Numbered from the stretch's first letter, positions 35,791 to 46,785 are shown. The stretch: 64,000 nt of DNA from Rhizobium sp. C4 (GCF_021026315.1 NZ_JAJNCX010000007.1:1-64000); one strand, 5' to 3'. The notes: generated by a model from the letters alone, not told the origin. Made by a program: numbers and translations.

Positions 35791-35808
35791 CTGTCACAGA
35801 ACTGTCGC
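35791..35808 (+). promoter_or_regulatory. Pho box upstream of the phosphoesterase/peroxidase pair
   Basis: CTGTCAC (35791) and CTGTCGC (35802) are 11 bp apart with a 4-bp spacer, a close match to the PhoB site. It lies 113 bp before the phosphoesterase start. Confidence 0.8.
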
Positions 35809-35920
35809 GTCCCAGTTCTAGGACTCGCAGCGTCGTCGAGGGGGCGGCATCGATTATTCCCGGACGGACGGGCCCGAAGGCGGGTCTGGGCCCGTTCGCC
35901 ATTGAGGCAAAGGAAACCCA

Positions 35921-37549
35921 ATGACGACCCTCTCCAACGCCCGGCGGCTGCTTGCCTGCGGGGCGGCGCTTCTCACGTTTCAGATCCCGTTCGCGCAGGC
36001 CGACGAGGTGAAGACTGCCACGCCGATCAAGCATCTGGTGGTGATCTTCCAGGAAAATGTCTCCTTCGACCATTATTTCGGCACCTATCCCAAGGCGGCC
36101 AACCCGGCTGGCGAGCCGGCCTTCACGGCGGCGGCCAATACGCCGGCCGATATCGATACGCTCGCCCATGCCGGTCTTTTCGACAACAATCCGAACAAGA
36201 CCAATCCGGGCAATGGCGCGGATGCGACCGCACCGTTCCGCCTCGACCGTTCGCAGGCGGCGACCGCCGACCAGGATCACGGCTATACGGCCGAGCAGGC
36301 GGCTTTCAACGAAGGCAAGATGGATCTCTTCCCGGCCCATACCGGCAAGGGCTCCAAGGGCGCTGCCGGCGTCTTCGGCTCCAAGGGGCTGGTCATGGGC
36401 TATTATGACGGCAACACCGTCACGGCGCTGTGGAACTATGCCCAGCACTACGCCATGAGCGACAATTCCTTCTCGACCGTTTTCGGCCCCTCGACGCCCG
36501 GCGCGATCAATCTGATCTCCGGCCAGACGAACGGAATGGAATTGCCGGCGGGTTACAAGCTTGAGGCCGACGGCACCTATGACAAGGGCCGCGTCGTGCC
36601 GGACGGCAATGGCAACTGGACGATGATCTCCGATCTCGACCCGACCGGCGATGTCTGTTCGAGCCCGAAATATCCGACCGCGCTGATGACGGGCAGGAAT
36701 GTCGGCGACCTTATGAACGAGGCCGGGATCACCTGGGGCTTCTTCGAGGGCGGCTTCGACCTGACGGCGAAGAATGCCGATGGTTCGACGGGCTGTGCCC
36801 GTTCGACCGCCGCGACGGTCACGGGCGCCAAGGTGGCGGATTACATCCCGCATCACCAGCCGTTCCAGTATTACAAGTCGACGGCCAATTTCGATCACAA
36901 GCGCCCGTCCTCCGTCGATGCCATCGGCACCTCGAAGGATGGCGGGGCGAACCATCAGTATGACCTGACCGATTTCGAGGCCGCGCTGAAGAACGGCAAC
37001 CTGCCGGCCGTCACCTTCCTCAAGGCACCGGGCTATCAGGACGGCCATGCGGGCTATTCCAACCCGATCGACGAACAGACCTTCCTCGTCAACACGATCA
37101 ACGAACTGCAAAAGTCGAAGGACTGGAACGATACGGCGATCGTCATCGCCTATGACGATTCCGACGGCTGGTATGATCATGCGATGAAGATCGTCAATCC
37201 GTCCGACATTCCGGTGAAGGGCTATGACGTGCTGAACGGTCCCGCCTGCGGCACCGGCACGCCGCTTGCCGGCATTGACGGCAAGCCGGCTCAGGGGCGT
37301 TGCGGCTATGGCACGCGCCAGCCGCTTCTCGTCATCTCGCCCTATGCCAAGGCGAACTATGTCGACCACACGCTCACCGACCAGACCTCGATCCTTCGCT
37401 TTATCGAGGACAACTGGCTCGGCGGCAAGCGCCTCGGCCAGGGCTCGTTCGATGCGATTGCCAACCCGATCGACGGCATGTTCGACTGGCAGCATGCGAC
37501 CAACACCACCCTGACGCTGGACCCGGCAACGGGCGAGACGAAGGGCTGA
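35921..37549 (+). CDS. secreted phosphoesterase (phospholipase C / acid phosphatase AcpA-like)
   Basis: This 542-residue exported protein has a signal peptide (about residues 1-27, ends FAQADE) and the phosphoesterase family pattern: HLVVIFQENVSFDHYFGTYP with metal-binding Glu/Asn, GPSTPGAINLISG, and the downstream VIAYDDSDGWYDH. Enzymes of this family release phosphate from phospholipids or phosphomonoesters in the periplasm or outside. The Pho box upstream supports a phosphate-scavenging role. Its TGA overlaps the ATG of the peroxidase gene by one base. Confidence 0.88.
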   Translation: MTTLSNARRLLACGAALLTFQIPFAQADEVKTATPIKHLVVIFQENVSFDHYFGTYPKAANPAGEPAFTAAANTPADIDTLAHAGLFDNNPNKTNPGNGADATAPFRLDRSQAATADQDHGYTAEQAAFNEGKMDLFPAHTGKGSKGAAGVFGSKGLVMGYYDGNTVTALWNYAQHYAMSDNSFSTVFGPSTPGAINLISGQTNGMELPAGYKLEADGTYDKGRVVPDGNGNWTMISDLDPTGDVCSSPKYPTALMTGRNVGDLMNEAGITWGFFEGGFDLTAKNADGSTGCARSTAATVTGAKVADYIPHHQPFQYYKSTANFDHKRPSSVDAIGTSKDGGANHQYDLTDFEAALKNGNLPAVTFLKAPGYQDGHAGYSNPIDEQTFLVNTINELQKSKDWNDTAIVIAYDDSDGWYDHAMKIVNPSDIPVKGYDVLNGPACGTGTPLAGIDGKPAQGRCGYGTRQPLLVISPYAKANYVDHTLTDQTSILRFIEDNWLGGKRLGQGSFDAIANPIDGMFDWQHATNTTLTLDPATGETKG

Positions 37550-38835
37550 TGTTGAAGGCAGGTGCCTTCCTTCTGGCTGCCGCAGGCGTGACGCTTGCGG
37601 CGGTCGGGGCCTCGGCTCAACCGGTGGCGTTGAGCGCGATGGCTGAGCTCGGCAAGGACATGTTCTTCGACCGCAGCCTGTCGGGCAGCGGGGTCATGTC
37701 CTGCGCCACCTGCCACGATCCGGCGCATCATTTCGCGCCGGCCAATGATCAGGCCGTGCAGATCGGCGGGCCGTATCTGAGCGAGCCCGGCATTCGCGGC
37801 ACGCCGTCGCTGACCTATCGCTCCTTCACGCCGACCTTCTCGGTCGGCCCGGCGGATGAGGCAAGCGAGGCGGGCGATGCGACGCCGATGGCGGCGGCCA
37901 ATGGGGCTGTCAGCGGCGGTCCGGCCGGCCAGCTGGGCGCTGCACCGCCTGCAACCGGCAAGAGCGGCACCGACAACGCGGCCAATATGGTGCCGCGCGG
38001 CGGCATGTTCTGGGACGGGCGTGTCGATACGTTGCAGGATCAGACAATGGGGCCGCTGATGTCGCCCTTCGAGATGGCGAACCCGGATATTGCAACGCTG
38101 GCCGACAAGATCCGCAAGAGCTATGGCGAGCGGATTGCGCAGCTGGCGGGCAAGACCGTGCTCGATGATCCGCAGGCGCTGGTGGGCGAGGCGGGCTTCG
38201 CCCTTGCCCGCTATCAGGTCGAGGACCCGGCCTTTCATCCGTTCAACAGCCGCTATGACGATTATCTGGCGGGCAGGGCGTCGCTGACCGATCAGGAAAT
38301 GCGGGGCTTGAAGGTCTATGAGGATCGCAACAAGGGCAATTGCGCCGATTGCCATCCGAACAAGCCGGCCGCCGATGGCACGCCGCCGCTCTTCACCGAC
38401 TTCCAGTATGAGGCACTCGGCGCGCCGCGCAACATGGCGATCCCGGCCAATGCGGACCCGAAGTATTTCGACCTCGGCATTTGCGGGCCGATGCGCGATG
38501 ACGAGTATGCCAGAGAGAAGGCCAATTGCGGTCTCTTCAAGACGCCGAGCCTGCGCAATGCGGCGGCCCGCGGGGTCTTCTTCCACAATGGCGTGTTCCA
38601 TTCGCTGGAGGATGTCATGCGCTTCTATGCGGATCGCAACACCGATCCCGGCCGCTTCTATCCGAAGGGCGCGGATGGTGTGGTCATGGCCTATGACGAC
38701 ATGCCGGCGGCGTATCGCGGCAATATCGATGTCATCGATCCTCCCTTCGATCGCAAGGCGAGCGACAAGTCAGCGCTGAACGATCAGGATATTGCCGACC
38801 TCGTCGCCTTCCTGAAGACGCTGACGGATCGGTGA
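37549..38835 (+). CDS. cytochrome c peroxidase / MauG-like di-heme protein
   Basis: This 428-residue periplasmic protein has a signal peptide (ends VGASAQ) and two c-type heme sites, CATCH near residue 52 and CADCH near residue 266, arranged as in the di-heme cytochrome c peroxidase/MauG family. A Tyr/His-based sixth ligand cannot be judged. It is translationally coupled to the Pho-box-controlled phosphoesterase (TGATG), which suggests shared expression under phosphate limitation. Its substrate is unknown. The open frame begins upstream inside the phosphoesterase; ATG 37549 gives a proper signal peptide. Confidence 0.88.
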   Translation: MLKAGAFLLAAAGVTLAAVGASAQPVALSAMAELGKDMFFDRSLSGSGVMSCATCHDPAHHFAPANDQAVQIGGPYLSEPGIRGTPSLTYRSFTPTFSVGPADEASEAGDATPMAAANGAVSGGPAGQLGAAPPATGKSGTDNAANMVPRGGMFWDGRVDTLQDQTMGPLMSPFEMANPDIATLADKIRKSYGERIAQLAGKTVLDDPQALVGEAGFALARYQVEDPAFHPFNSRYDDYLAGRASLTDQEMRGLKVYEDRNKGNCADCHPNKPAADGTPPLFTDFQYEALGAPRNMAIPANADPKYFDLGICGPMRDDEYAREKANCGLFKTPSLRNAAARGVFFHNGVFHSLEDVMRFYADRNTDPGRFYPKGADGVVMAYDDMPAAYRGNIDVIDPPFDRKASDKSALNDQDIADLVAFLKTLTDR

Positions 38836-38935
38836 ACCGCATCTGTTGATCGAAGAGGTGGCATGGCGGGATGTGCTTCCCATGCGGAGGTGAACGCGGC
38901 AACGTGCCGGCTTGATCTCAAGCCGGAGCCTCTGC

Positions 38936-39790
38936 ATGTCCTTCCATACCCGTCCTGTCCCGCCTGCCGATGCCGCCGCGCGCCGCGCCGTCAAGCCGGT
39001 CGTCTGCTATCCCGTCGAGACATTGCCGGTGCCGGATATGGATCGTCTGTCGGCCGTGCGGGAAACGCTGACGAAGATCGACGAGGTCATAGTGCCGCCG
39101 CGCGAGGGCAAGGCGTTCAACGTGCCGAAGGGGCATTTCTTACGCATCGTCAGCGTCGAGGGGCCGCAGGTCGGCGACCTCAACCTCTGGAACGCCAACG
39201 ATCTCAATGAGCGCTTCTTCAGCGGCAAGACGCGGGCGCTGCATGCCACGCATGTCACGACCGGCAACCGGCTGTGGAGCAATCTGCCGAACCTGCGCCC
39301 CATGGCGACGATCACGCATGACACGCTCGGCTGGTATGGCTTCGATGAATATGGCGGCGGCGTTCATGATGTGATCGGCACGCGCTGCGATCCCTACACC
39401 AACCGTCTGCTCTCCGGCGGCGACTATCACCATTGCTGCCACTCCAACCTCTGCGGCGCGCTTTCCGAGGCGCGCGGCATGTCGCTGAAGGAGGCGGAGC
39501 CTTACGTCCATGATGTGCTCAACGTCTTCATGTGCACCGGCTTCACGCACGATACGCATCAGTATTTCATGAAGGCGAGCCCGGTGCGGCCCGGAGACTT
39601 CCTGGAAATGTTCGCGGAAATCGATCTTCTTGGCGGGCTGTCTGCCTGCCCCGGCGGCGATTGCAGCGCGGAACATTCGAGCGATACGGCGGCCTGCCAT
39701 CCGCTGAAGGTCGAGATATTCAGGCCGGACATGGCGCTTCTGGCCCACTGGCCGTTCCCGGAGCGCAATCCCTATCGCGGCAGGCCTTGA
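38936..39790 (+). CDS. DUF1989 / urea carboxylase-associated family protein
   Basis: This 284-residue protein of the DUF1989 family has LRIVSVEGPQVGDLNLWNANDLNERF, DTLGWYGFDEYGGGVHDVIGTRCDPYTN and a Cys/His-rich part (HHCCHSNLC, then ECPGGD-like CPGGDCS). Members occur with urea carboxylase genes, and related smaller members act on carboxyguanidine. No urea carboxylase gene is nearby here, so the substrate is open. Start at ATG 38936 with GGAG 8-11 bases upstream; the open frame begins at 38912. Confidence 0.82.
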   Translation: MSFHTRPVPPADAAARRAVKPVVCYPVETLPVPDMDRLSAVRETLTKIDEVIVPPREGKAFNVPKGHFLRIVSVEGPQVGDLNLWNANDLNERFFSGKTRALHATHVTTGNRLWSNLPNLRPMATITHDTLGWYGFDEYGGGVHDVIGTRCDPYTNRLLSGGDYHHCCHSNLCGALSEARGMSLKEAEPYVHDVLNVFMCTGFTHDTHQYFMKASPVRPGDFLEMFAEIDLLGGLSACPGGDCSAEHSSDTAACHPLKVEIFRPDMALLAHWPFPERNPYRGRP

Positions 39791-39958
39791 GCCGGGCGCT
39801 CGTGATCCTGATCATTCGGGCTGTGGCAATTGCGTGACGCAGCCCCACCAATGGGCTGGTCGGCTGCGAAGGTCGCCCTCATTTCATATTCCCCATTGCA
39901 CAAATCGGTGGCGTGACTAAAGATTTGGCAATTGTCTGTTCCGGCGCGATGAGGGCCA

Positions 39959-42900
39959 ATGTCAATCAAAGCCAGTATTTATCACCTGACCCATTACAAA
40001 TACGACAATCCCATCGTACTGGGGCCGCAGATCATCCGGTTGAAACCGGCCTCGCATTCCAAGACCAAGGTGATCAGCCATTCGCTGAAGGTCACGCCGG
40101 AAAACCACTTCGTCAATCTCCAGCAGGATCCTTACGGCAATTATCTCGCCCGCTTCGTCTTTCCGGAGCCGGTCACGGAGTTCAAGATCGAGGTCGATCT
40201 TGTTGCCGACATGACGGTCTATAATCCGTTCGACTTCTTCGTCGAGGAACAGGCCGAGCACTATCCCTTCGACTATCCGGAAGACCTCAAGGAAGACCTG
40301 TCGATCTATATCAAGCCGGAGCCGGCCGGGCCGCTGCTGACCAAGCTTCTCAAGGGTATCGACCGTTCGCGCCAGCGCACTGTCGACATGGTGGTCGGCA
40401 TCAATGCGATGCTGCAGAGCCAGACCGAATACACAATCCGCATGGAGCCGGGCGTGCAGACGCCGGAAGAGACGCTGAAGCTCGCCAAGGGCTCCTGTCG
40501 CGATTCCAGCTGGCTGCTGGTGCAGATTCTCCGCCATCTGGGCTTTGCCGCGCGCTTCGTCTCCGGCTATCTCATCCAGCTGACGCCGGATCTGAAGGCA
40601 CTCGACGGGCCGTCGGGCACCGAAGTCGATTTCACCGATCTTCATGCCTGGACAGAGGTCTATCTGCCGGGGGCAGGCTGGGTCGGGCTTGATCCCACAT
40701 CCGGTCTGCTGGCCGGCGAAAGCCATATTCCGCTTGCCGCGACACCGCATTACAAGAATGCCGCGCCGATCTCCGGCGGCTATTTCGGCGAGGCGAAGAC
40801 CGAGTTTGACTTCGACATGAAGGTCAACCGCGTCGCCGAGCATCCGCGCATCACCAAGCCGTTCTCGGATGAGAGCTGGGAGGCGCTGAATGCGCTCGGC
40901 GAAAAGGTCGACGCCTATCTCGACACGGCGGATGTGCGCCTCACCATGGGCGGCGAGCCGACCTTCGTCTCCATTGATGACTTCCAGTCGGACGAGTGGA
41001 ACACGGCAGCCGTCGGCCCGCAGAAGCGCGACCGTGCCGATGTGCTGATCCGCAAGCTGCGCGAGCGCTTCGCGCCGGGGGGCTTCCTGCATTACGGGCA
41101 GGGCAAGTGGTATCCGGGCGAAAGCCTGCCGCGCTGGACCTTCTCGCTCTACTGGCGCAAGGACGGTCTGCCGGTCTGGAACACGCCGGAGCTGATCGCG
41201 GCGGAAGCCAAGGACTACAAGGTCTCCCACGAGGATGCCGGCAAGTTCGCGGCAGCGCTCGCAATCGAGCTCGATGTGAAGCCGGAATTCGCCACGCCCG
41301 CCTTCGAGGATACGGCCGAATGGCTGATCAAGGAGGCGAACCTTCCCGAGAATGTCGATCCCGCCAATTCGAAGCTGGAAAATGCCGAGGAGCGCAGCCG
41401 CATCGCGAAGGTCTTCGAGCGTGGCCTGACCAAGCCGACCGGCTATGTGCTTCCGGTTCAGGCGTGGAATTCGCGCGCCAGCGGACGCAGCTGGATTTCG
41501 GAAAAGTGGAGCACGCGGCGCGGCCGGCTGTTCCTCATTCCGGGCGACTCGCCCATCGGCTTCCGCCTGCCGCTCGGCTCGCTGATCTATATCCCGCCGT
41601 CGCAATTCCCCTATATCAACCCGAGCGATCCTTCGATCCCGCGTCCGCCGCTGCCCGATTACCGGCAGGACAGGGGCCGGCTGATGCCGGAACATTCGCT
41701 GCAGCCGGAAAAGGCGCAGACCCCGGTCCAGCAGCAGGCGCTGTCGGAGATCGAGGGGCGGGTGCGCACCGCCATCTCCATCGAGCCGCGCGACGGACGC
41801 ATCTGCGTCTTCATGCCGCCGACCGAGACGCTGGAGGATTATCTCGACCTCATCGCGTCTGCCGAGCGGGCCGCCGCCCATCTCAAGCTGCCGATCCATA
41901 TCGAGGGCTATACGCCGCCGCAGGATGAGCGGCTGAATGTCATGCGGGTGACGCCCGATCCGGGTGTCATCGAGGTGAACGTGCATCCGGCCTCCAACTG
42001 GAAGGATTGCGTCGAGATCACCACGGCGCTTTACGAGGAAGCCCGCCAGTCGCGGCTTGGGGCCGACAAGTTCATGATCGATGGTCGCCATACCGGCACC
42101 GGCGGCGGCAACCATGTCGTTGTCGGCGGGGCGAACCCGAATGACAGCCCGTTCCTGCGCCGGCCGGACCTCTTGAAGAGCCTCGTGTTGCACTGGCAGC
42201 GCCATCCGTCGCTCTCCTATCTCTTCTCCGGCCTCTTCATCGGGCCGACAAGCCAGGCGCCGCGTATCGACGAGGCGCGGCATGATGCGCTCTACGAACT
42301 GGAAATCGCGCTCGCCCAGGTGCCGCTGCCGGGCAAGGGCCTGCCGCCGCTGCCCTGGCTGGTGGACCGGCTGTTCCGCAATCTTTTGACCGACTCGAGC
42401 GGCAACACGCATCGCTCGGAAATCTGCATCGACAAGCTGTTCTCGCCCGATGGGCCGACGGGCCGCCTCGGTCTGGTCGAGTTCCGTGGCTTTGAAATGC
42501 CGCCGAATGCGCGCATGAGCCTTGCCCAGCAGCTTCTCGTCCGCGCGCTGATCGCCCGCTTCTGGAAGAACCCGATCGAGGGCAATTTCGTGCGCTGGGG
42601 GACGTCGCTCGCCGATCGCTTCATGCTGCCTTACTTCGTCTGGAAGGACTTCCTCGACGTGCTGGCCGACCTGAAGGCAAACGGCTTCGACTTCCGGCCC
42701 GAATGGTTCTCAGCCCAGCTCGAGTTCCGCTTCCCGTTCTGCGGTGAGGTCGAGTACGAGGGCAATAAGCTCGAAGTGCGTCAGGCGCTCGAACCCTGGC
42801 ATGTGACGGGCGAGCAGGGCGCCGTCGGCGGCACGGTGCGCTATGTCGACAGTTCCGTCGAGCGGCTGCAGGTGAAGTTCGAGACCGCAAACCTCGATCG

Positions 42901-43270
42901 CTATCAGGTCACCTGCAACGGCCGCCTGATGCCGCTGAGGCCGACTGACGAGCAGGGCGTGGCGGTTGCGGGTGTCCGCTTCAAGGCGTGGCATCCGGCG
43001 TCGGGCATCCATCCGGTGCTGCCGGTCAACGCGCCGCTCACCTTCGACATCTATGATACGTGGTCGAGCCGGTCGCTGGGCGGTTGCGTCTACCATGTCG
43101 CGCATCCGGGTGGTCGCAGCTACGACACATTCCCTGTGAATGGCAACGAGGCGGAGGCAAGACGCCTTGCGCGCTTCCTGCCTTCGGGGCATACCGGGGG
43201 CTTGTGGCTCTACAGGGCCGATCCGCCGCCTCCGGAATTCCCGATGACGCTGGATCTCAGGCGGCCCTGA
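39959..43270 (+). CDS. transglutaminase-like / DUF2126 (COG4196) fusion protein
   Basis: This is an 1103-residue cytoplasmic protein. Residues 1-290 form a transglutaminase-like domain with Cys in [12 protein letters not shown], His in [11 protein letters not shown] and Asp in GLDPTSG. The rest is DUF2126 ([15 protein letters not shown], then [12 protein letters not shown] near residue 715 and [15 protein letters not shown] near 845), a domain related to the glutamine-synthetase/amidoligase fold. It heads a three-gene operon with the ATP-grasp/alpha-E protein and a second transglutaminase. Comparative genomics predicts peptide or amide-bond synthesis by this group; no activity is known to me. 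Confidence 0.88.
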   Translation: MSIKASIYHLTHYKYDNPIVLGPQIIRLKPASHSKTKVISHSLKVTPENHFVNLQQDPYGNYLARFVFPEPVTEFKIEVDLVADMTVYNPFDFFVEEQAEHYPFDYPEDLKEDLSIYIKPEPAGPLLTKLLKGIDRSRQRTVDMVVGINAMLQSQTEYTIRMEPGVQTPEETLKLAKGSCRDSSWLLVQILRHLGFAARFVSGYLIQLTPDLKALDGPSGTEVDFTDLHAWTEVYLPGAGWVGLDPTSGLLAGESHIPLAATPHYKNAAPISGGYFGEAKTEFDFDMKVNRVAEHPRITKPFSDESWEALNALGEKVDAYLDTADVRLTMGGEPTFVSIDDFQSDEWNTAAVGPQKRDRADVLIRKLRERFAPGGFLHYGQGKWYPGESLPRWTFSLYWRKDGLPVWNTPELIAAEAKDYKVSHEDAGKFAAALAIELDVKPEFATPAFEDTAEWLIKEANLPENVDPANSKLENAEERSRIAKVFERGLTKPTGYVLPVQAWNSRASGRSWISEKWSTRRGRLFLIPGDSPIGFRLPLGSLIYIPPSQFPYINPSDPSIPRPPLPDYRQDRGRLMPEHSLQPEKAQTPVQQQALSEIEGRVRTAISIEPRDGRICVFMPPTETLEDYLDLIASAERAAAHLKLPIHIEGYTPPQDERLNVMRVTPDPGVIEVNVHPASNWKDCVEITTALYEEARQSRLGADKFMIDGRHTGTGGGNHVVVGGANPNDSPFLRRPDLLKSLVLHWQRHPSLSYLFSGLFIGPTSQAPRIDEARHDALYELEIALAQVPLPGKGLPPLPWLVDRLFRNLLTDSSGNTHRSEICIDKLFSPDGPTGRLGLVEFRGFEMPPNARMSLAQQLLVRALIARFWKNPIEGNFVRWGTSLADRFMLPYFVWKDFLDVLADLKANGFDFRPEWFSAQLEFRFPFCGEVEYEGNKLEVRQALEPWHVTGEQGAVGGTVRYVDSSVERLQVKFETANLDRYQVTCNGRLMPLRPTDEQGVAVAGVRFKAWHPASGIHPVLPVNAPLTFDIYDTWSSRSLGGCVYHVAHPGGRSYDTFPVNGNEAEARRLARFLPSGHTGGLWLYRADPPPPEFPMTLDLRRP

Positions 43271-43295
43271 GAGCGGCCTATTAGGGGTATTTGAA

Positions 43296-45707
43296 TTGGC
43301 AGGCGGGACTGCGGCAGACAAGAGACCGACGGCGGGGGGCAGGGTGGACGCCCTGCTCGGCTATCGGCCGTTGCCTGGCATTGCCGACGAGATGATCGAT
43401 CCGCAGGGCAAGGTGCGTCCAGTCTGGCAGCATCTGCTTGGCTATCTCGGCCGCCAGGACGAACAGTCGATCGCCGACCGTTTCGCCACCGCCGACCGTT
43501 ATCTGAGTGACGCGGGCGTGTTCTACCGGGCCTATGGCGGGCCGGGAACATCGGAGCGCGACTGGCCGCTCTCGCATATCCCGGTGATGATTGCCGACGC
43601 CGAATGGGCGAAGATTTCGGAAGGGCTGGTGCAGCGCGCCGAGCTTCTGGAGCATATCGTCGCGGATATCTATGGCGATTGCCGGCTGGTGCGCGACGGC
43701 CTGCTGCCGCCGCCGCTGGTCGCGGCGAACCCGGAATTCCTGCGGCCGGTCGTCGGGCTTCAGCCCTCGGGCGGCCATCACCTGCATTTCTGCTCCTTCG
43801 AGATCGGGCGCGGGCCGGACGGCAACTGGTGGGTTCTGGCCGATCGCACGCAGGCTCCGTCGGGTGCGGGCTTTGCGCTTGAAAACCGCGTGGCAACCGC
43901 GCGCGCCTTCTCCGATCTCTATGCCGAAATGCATGTGCATCGGCTGGCCTCCTTCTTCGGCACGTTCCGCGACACGCTGCTCAACAAGCGGCAGAGCCGC
44001 GAGGAGCGCGTGGCCGTTCTGTCGCCTGGCTCGGCCAACGAAACCTATTTCGAGCATGCCTATCTCGCCCGCTATCTCGGCTTCATGCTGCTGGAAGGCG
44101 AGGATCTCGTCGTCGTCAACGGCAAGGTCATGGTCAGCACCGTGTCCGGCCTGAAGCCGGTCGGCGTGCTGTGGCGGCGCGTGGACGCAAGCTTCACCGA
44201 TCCGCTGGAGCTGGACCAGAACTCCTATATCGGCACGCCCGGTCTCGTGCAGGCCGTGCGCAGCGGCTCGGTGATGATGGTCAACGGGCTGGGATCGGGC
44301 ATTCTGGAGACGCGGGCGCTGCTCGCCTTCCTGCCGCGCATCTGTCGTGAAGTGCTAGGCGAAGACCTGAAGCTGCCGTCGATTGCCACATGGTGGTGCG
44401 GGCAGGATGCGGAGCGTTCGCATGTGGCCGCCCATCTCGACCGCATGGTCATTGGTCCTGCCTATTCGCGGCTGCCCTTCTTCGACGACAAGGGACAATC
44501 CGTGCTTGGTGCCTCGCTGCGCGACCGGGCAAAGGAATCGATTGCCGGCTGGCTGCGCACCGAGGGGGCGAAGCTCGCAGGGCAGGAGGCCGTAACGCTT
44601 TCGACCACGCCGGTCTGGAACGACGGCAAGCTTGCGCCGCGGCCGATGTCGCTGCGCGTCTTTGCCGCCCGCACGCTCGACGGCTGGAAGATCATGCCCG
44701 GCGGCTTCGCGCGGATCTCGTCCGGCGAGGATGCGGCGGCGATCGCCATGCAGGCCGGCGGCAACGCGGCCGATGTCTGGATCGTCTCGGAAAAGCCGGT
44801 CGAGAAGACGACGCTGCTGCCGCCGGATTCCAGCTTCACCCGCAACATGCCGGGCAGTCTCCCGAGCCGTGCGGCGGACAATCTCTACTGGCTGGGGCGC
44901 TATATCGAGCGCGCCGAAGGCACGATCCGCATTCTTCGCGCCTGGCATGCCCGCTATGCCGAGGCGGCCGATGCGCGCACGCCGCTGCTCGGCGACGTGA
45001 CCGACTATCTCGAGAGCCTCGATATCGAGATCGATCCGGCGATCCCCAACAGCCTGATCACCAATATCGAAAGCGCGCTCTACAGCGCATCCCGCATCCG
45101 CGACCGGTTCTCGCCGGATGGCTGGCTGGCGCTCGCCGATCTGGCCAAGACGGCGCGCGAGTTCAACCGCAAGGTCAAGCCGGGCGACGATGCGACGCGG
45201 GCCTCGACGATCCTGTTGCGCAAGCTCGCGGGCTTTGCCGGTCTCGTGCATGAAAACATGTATCGCTTCACCGGTTGGCGGTTCCTGACCATCGGCCGCA
45301 TGCTGGAGCGCGGGCTGCACATGACGCGTCTGCTCGGCCACATGGCGGGCGAGGATGCGCCAGACGGCACCTATGACATGCTGCTCGAAATCGGCGACAG
45401 CGTCATGACGCATCGCCGCCGCTACAATGTGGCGACCGCGCGCGTCACGGTCACCGACCTGCTGGCGCTTGATCCGCTCAATCCGCGTTCGATCTTCTAC
45501 CAGCTGAACGAGATCAAGACGGAAGTCGAGCATCTGCCGAATGCCTATGTCGACGGCCAGATGTCGCCGCTCTATCGCGAGGCGCTCCGGCTTCATTCGA
45601 CGATTGCGCTGATGACGGCGGACACGATGACGCCCGAGGTCTACAAGGAGCTGGAACGCGAAATGGAACAGCTCTCCGACGTCCTCGCGCAAACCTACCT
45701 GAATTGA
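43296..45707 (+). CDS. circularly permuted ATP-grasp + alpha-E domain fusion protein
   Basis: This is an 803-residue fusion. The N-terminal about 480 residues are the circularly permuted type 2 ATP-grasp domain (COG2308): YRAYGGPGTSERDWPLSHIP, LLPPPLVAANPEFLRPV, GSANETYFEHAYLARYLG. The C-terminal about 310 residues are the helical alpha-E domain (COG2307): SRAADNLYWLGRYIERAEGT. In many bacteria these are two separate genes, so the fusion is notable. The start is TTG 43296 with AGGGG 9 bases upstream. It is followed at once by a transglutaminase (overlap or 9-bp gap). Predicted to ligate an amine to a carboxylate. Confidence 0.88.
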   Translation: MAGGTAADKRPTAGGRVDALLGYRPLPGIADEMIDPQGKVRPVWQHLLGYLGRQDEQSIADRFATADRYLSDAGVFYRAYGGPGTSERDWPLSHIPVMIADAEWAKISEGLVQRAELLEHIVADIYGDCRLVRDGLLPPPLVAANPEFLRPVVGLQPSGGHHLHFCSFEIGRGPDGNWWVLADRTQAPSGAGFALENRVATARAFSDLYAEMHVHRLASFFGTFRDTLLNKRQSREERVAVLSPGSANETYFEHAYLARYLGFMLLEGEDLVVVNGKVMVSTVSGLKPVGVLWRRVDASFTDPLELDQNSYIGTPGLVQAVRSGSVMMVNGLGSGILETRALLAFLPRICREVLGEDLKLPSIATWWCGQDAERSHVAAHLDRMVIGPAYSRLPFFDDKGQSVLGASLRDRAKESIAGWLRTEGAKLAGQEAVTLSTTPVWNDGKLAPRPMSLRVFAARTLDGWKIMPGGFARISSGEDAAAIAMQAGGNAADVWIVSEKPVEKTTLLPPDSSFTRNMPGSLPSRAADNLYWLGRYIERAEGTIRILRAWHARYAEAADARTPLLGDVTDYLESLDIEIDPAIPNSLITNIESALYSASRIRDRFSPDGWLALADLAKTAREFNRKVKPGDDATRASTILLRKLAGFAGLVHENMYRFTGWRFLTIGRMLERGLHMTRLLGHMAGEDAPDGTYDMLLEIGDSVMTHRRRYNVATARVTVTDLLALDPLNPRSIFYQLNEIKTEVEHLPNAYVDGQMSPLYREALRLHSTIALMTADTMTPEVYKELEREMEQLSDVLAQTYLN

Positions 45708-45715
45708 CGGTCTCC

Positions 45716-46591
45716 ATGCTCTACGACGTCAAGCTCAAGATCGCCTATGACTACGACGTGCCGGCCTCCGGCGCGCGGCACATGGTGCGTGTCCTGCCGA
45801 TGTCGATCCCCGGCCGGCAGCGGCTGATCGCGGGCACCGTATCGATCCTGCCGGCGCCGGAAGAGCGGGCCGATATCATCGATTTCTTCGGCAATGCGGT
45901 GACCTCGGTCTATTTCCGCTCGGCGCATTCGCATTCGGAAGTGAACATGCAGGCGCGGGTGCAGGTCGACACGCAGGCGCCGGGGCTGGGGCTCTATTGC
46001 CGCGCCGACGAGATCGCCGCCGAACTGCAGGCCGTCACCTCGATCGGGCCGGATTCACCGCATCATTTCATCGGCGAAAGCCCGAAGCTCAGGGACATTC
46101 CGGTGATTGCCGCCTATGCCCGCAGCTTCTACCGGCCGGACATGACCGTGGACGAAATCGCCCGGGCAATCTGCGCCGACATCTTCAAGACCTTCCAGTA
46201 TGATCCCAACGCCACGGACGTGGACACGTCGGCGGCGGAAGCCTTCGAGCTCAAGGCCGGGGTCTGCCAGGACTTCACCCATATCATGACCTCGGCGCTC
46301 AGAAGCCTCGGCATTCCCGCCGGCTATGTCAGCGGCTACCTGCGCACCATCCCGCCGCCCGGCAAGGAGCGGCTGGAAGGGGCGGATGCGATGCATGCCT
46401 GGGTGCGTGTCTGGGCCGGGCGTGACGCGGGCTGGCTGGAATTCGACCCGACAAACAACATCCCGGCGGGCCAGGATCACATCGTCGTCGGCTATGGCCG
46501 CGACTATTCCGATGTGGCACCCATTATCGGCGTCTTGCGCAGCTATGGCGGCCACAACAATGTCCAGTCGGTGGACGTTGTGCCAGTCTGA
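45716..46591 (+). CDS. transglutaminase family protein
   Basis: This 291-residue protein has an N-terminal bacterial transglutaminase-associated beta domain (YDVKLKIAYDYDVP) and a transglutaminase/protease core with Cys in KAGVCQDFTHI, His in DAMHAWVRVW and Asp in WLEFDPTNN. It may cut or transfer peptide amide bonds made by the ATP-grasp partner. The ATG at 45716 is 8 bp after the ATP-grasp stop; a TTG at 45704 overlapping that stop is also possible. Confidence 0.9.
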   Translation: MLYDVKLKIAYDYDVPASGARHMVRVLPMSIPGRQRLIAGTVSILPAPEERADIIDFFGNAVTSVYFRSAHSHSEVNMQARVQVDTQAPGLGLYCRADEIAAELQAVTSIGPDSPHHFIGESPKLRDIPVIAAYARSFYRPDMTVDEIARAICADIFKTFQYDPNATDVDTSAAEAFELKAGVCQDFTHIMTSALRSLGIPAGYVSGYLRTIPPPGKERLEGADAMHAWVRVWAGRDAGWLEFDPTNNIPAGQDHIVVGYGRDYSDVAPIIGVLRSYGGHNNVQSVDVVPV

Positions 46592-46785
46592 AACACGTCT
46601 CTAGCGTAGAGTGTCTCTGTCGTTGAGACAGCGCAAAAATTGAGAACAATTCGATTTAAGTCTTCATGTAAAAATTAAACGCGAAACAATATATTCCCGC
46701 TAACTTATCTTCGTTCGACCATAGCCGTGCATAAAAAGACTTGGGGCGATCGTCTTTTTGTTCAGTTTTGCATTGATATCTCAGG

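Noticed and set aside
39962-42412. 816-codon minus-strand frame opposite the DUF2126 gene
   Set aside because: Antisense shadow created by high-GC codon bias; Arg/Gln/Gly-rich nonsense translation.
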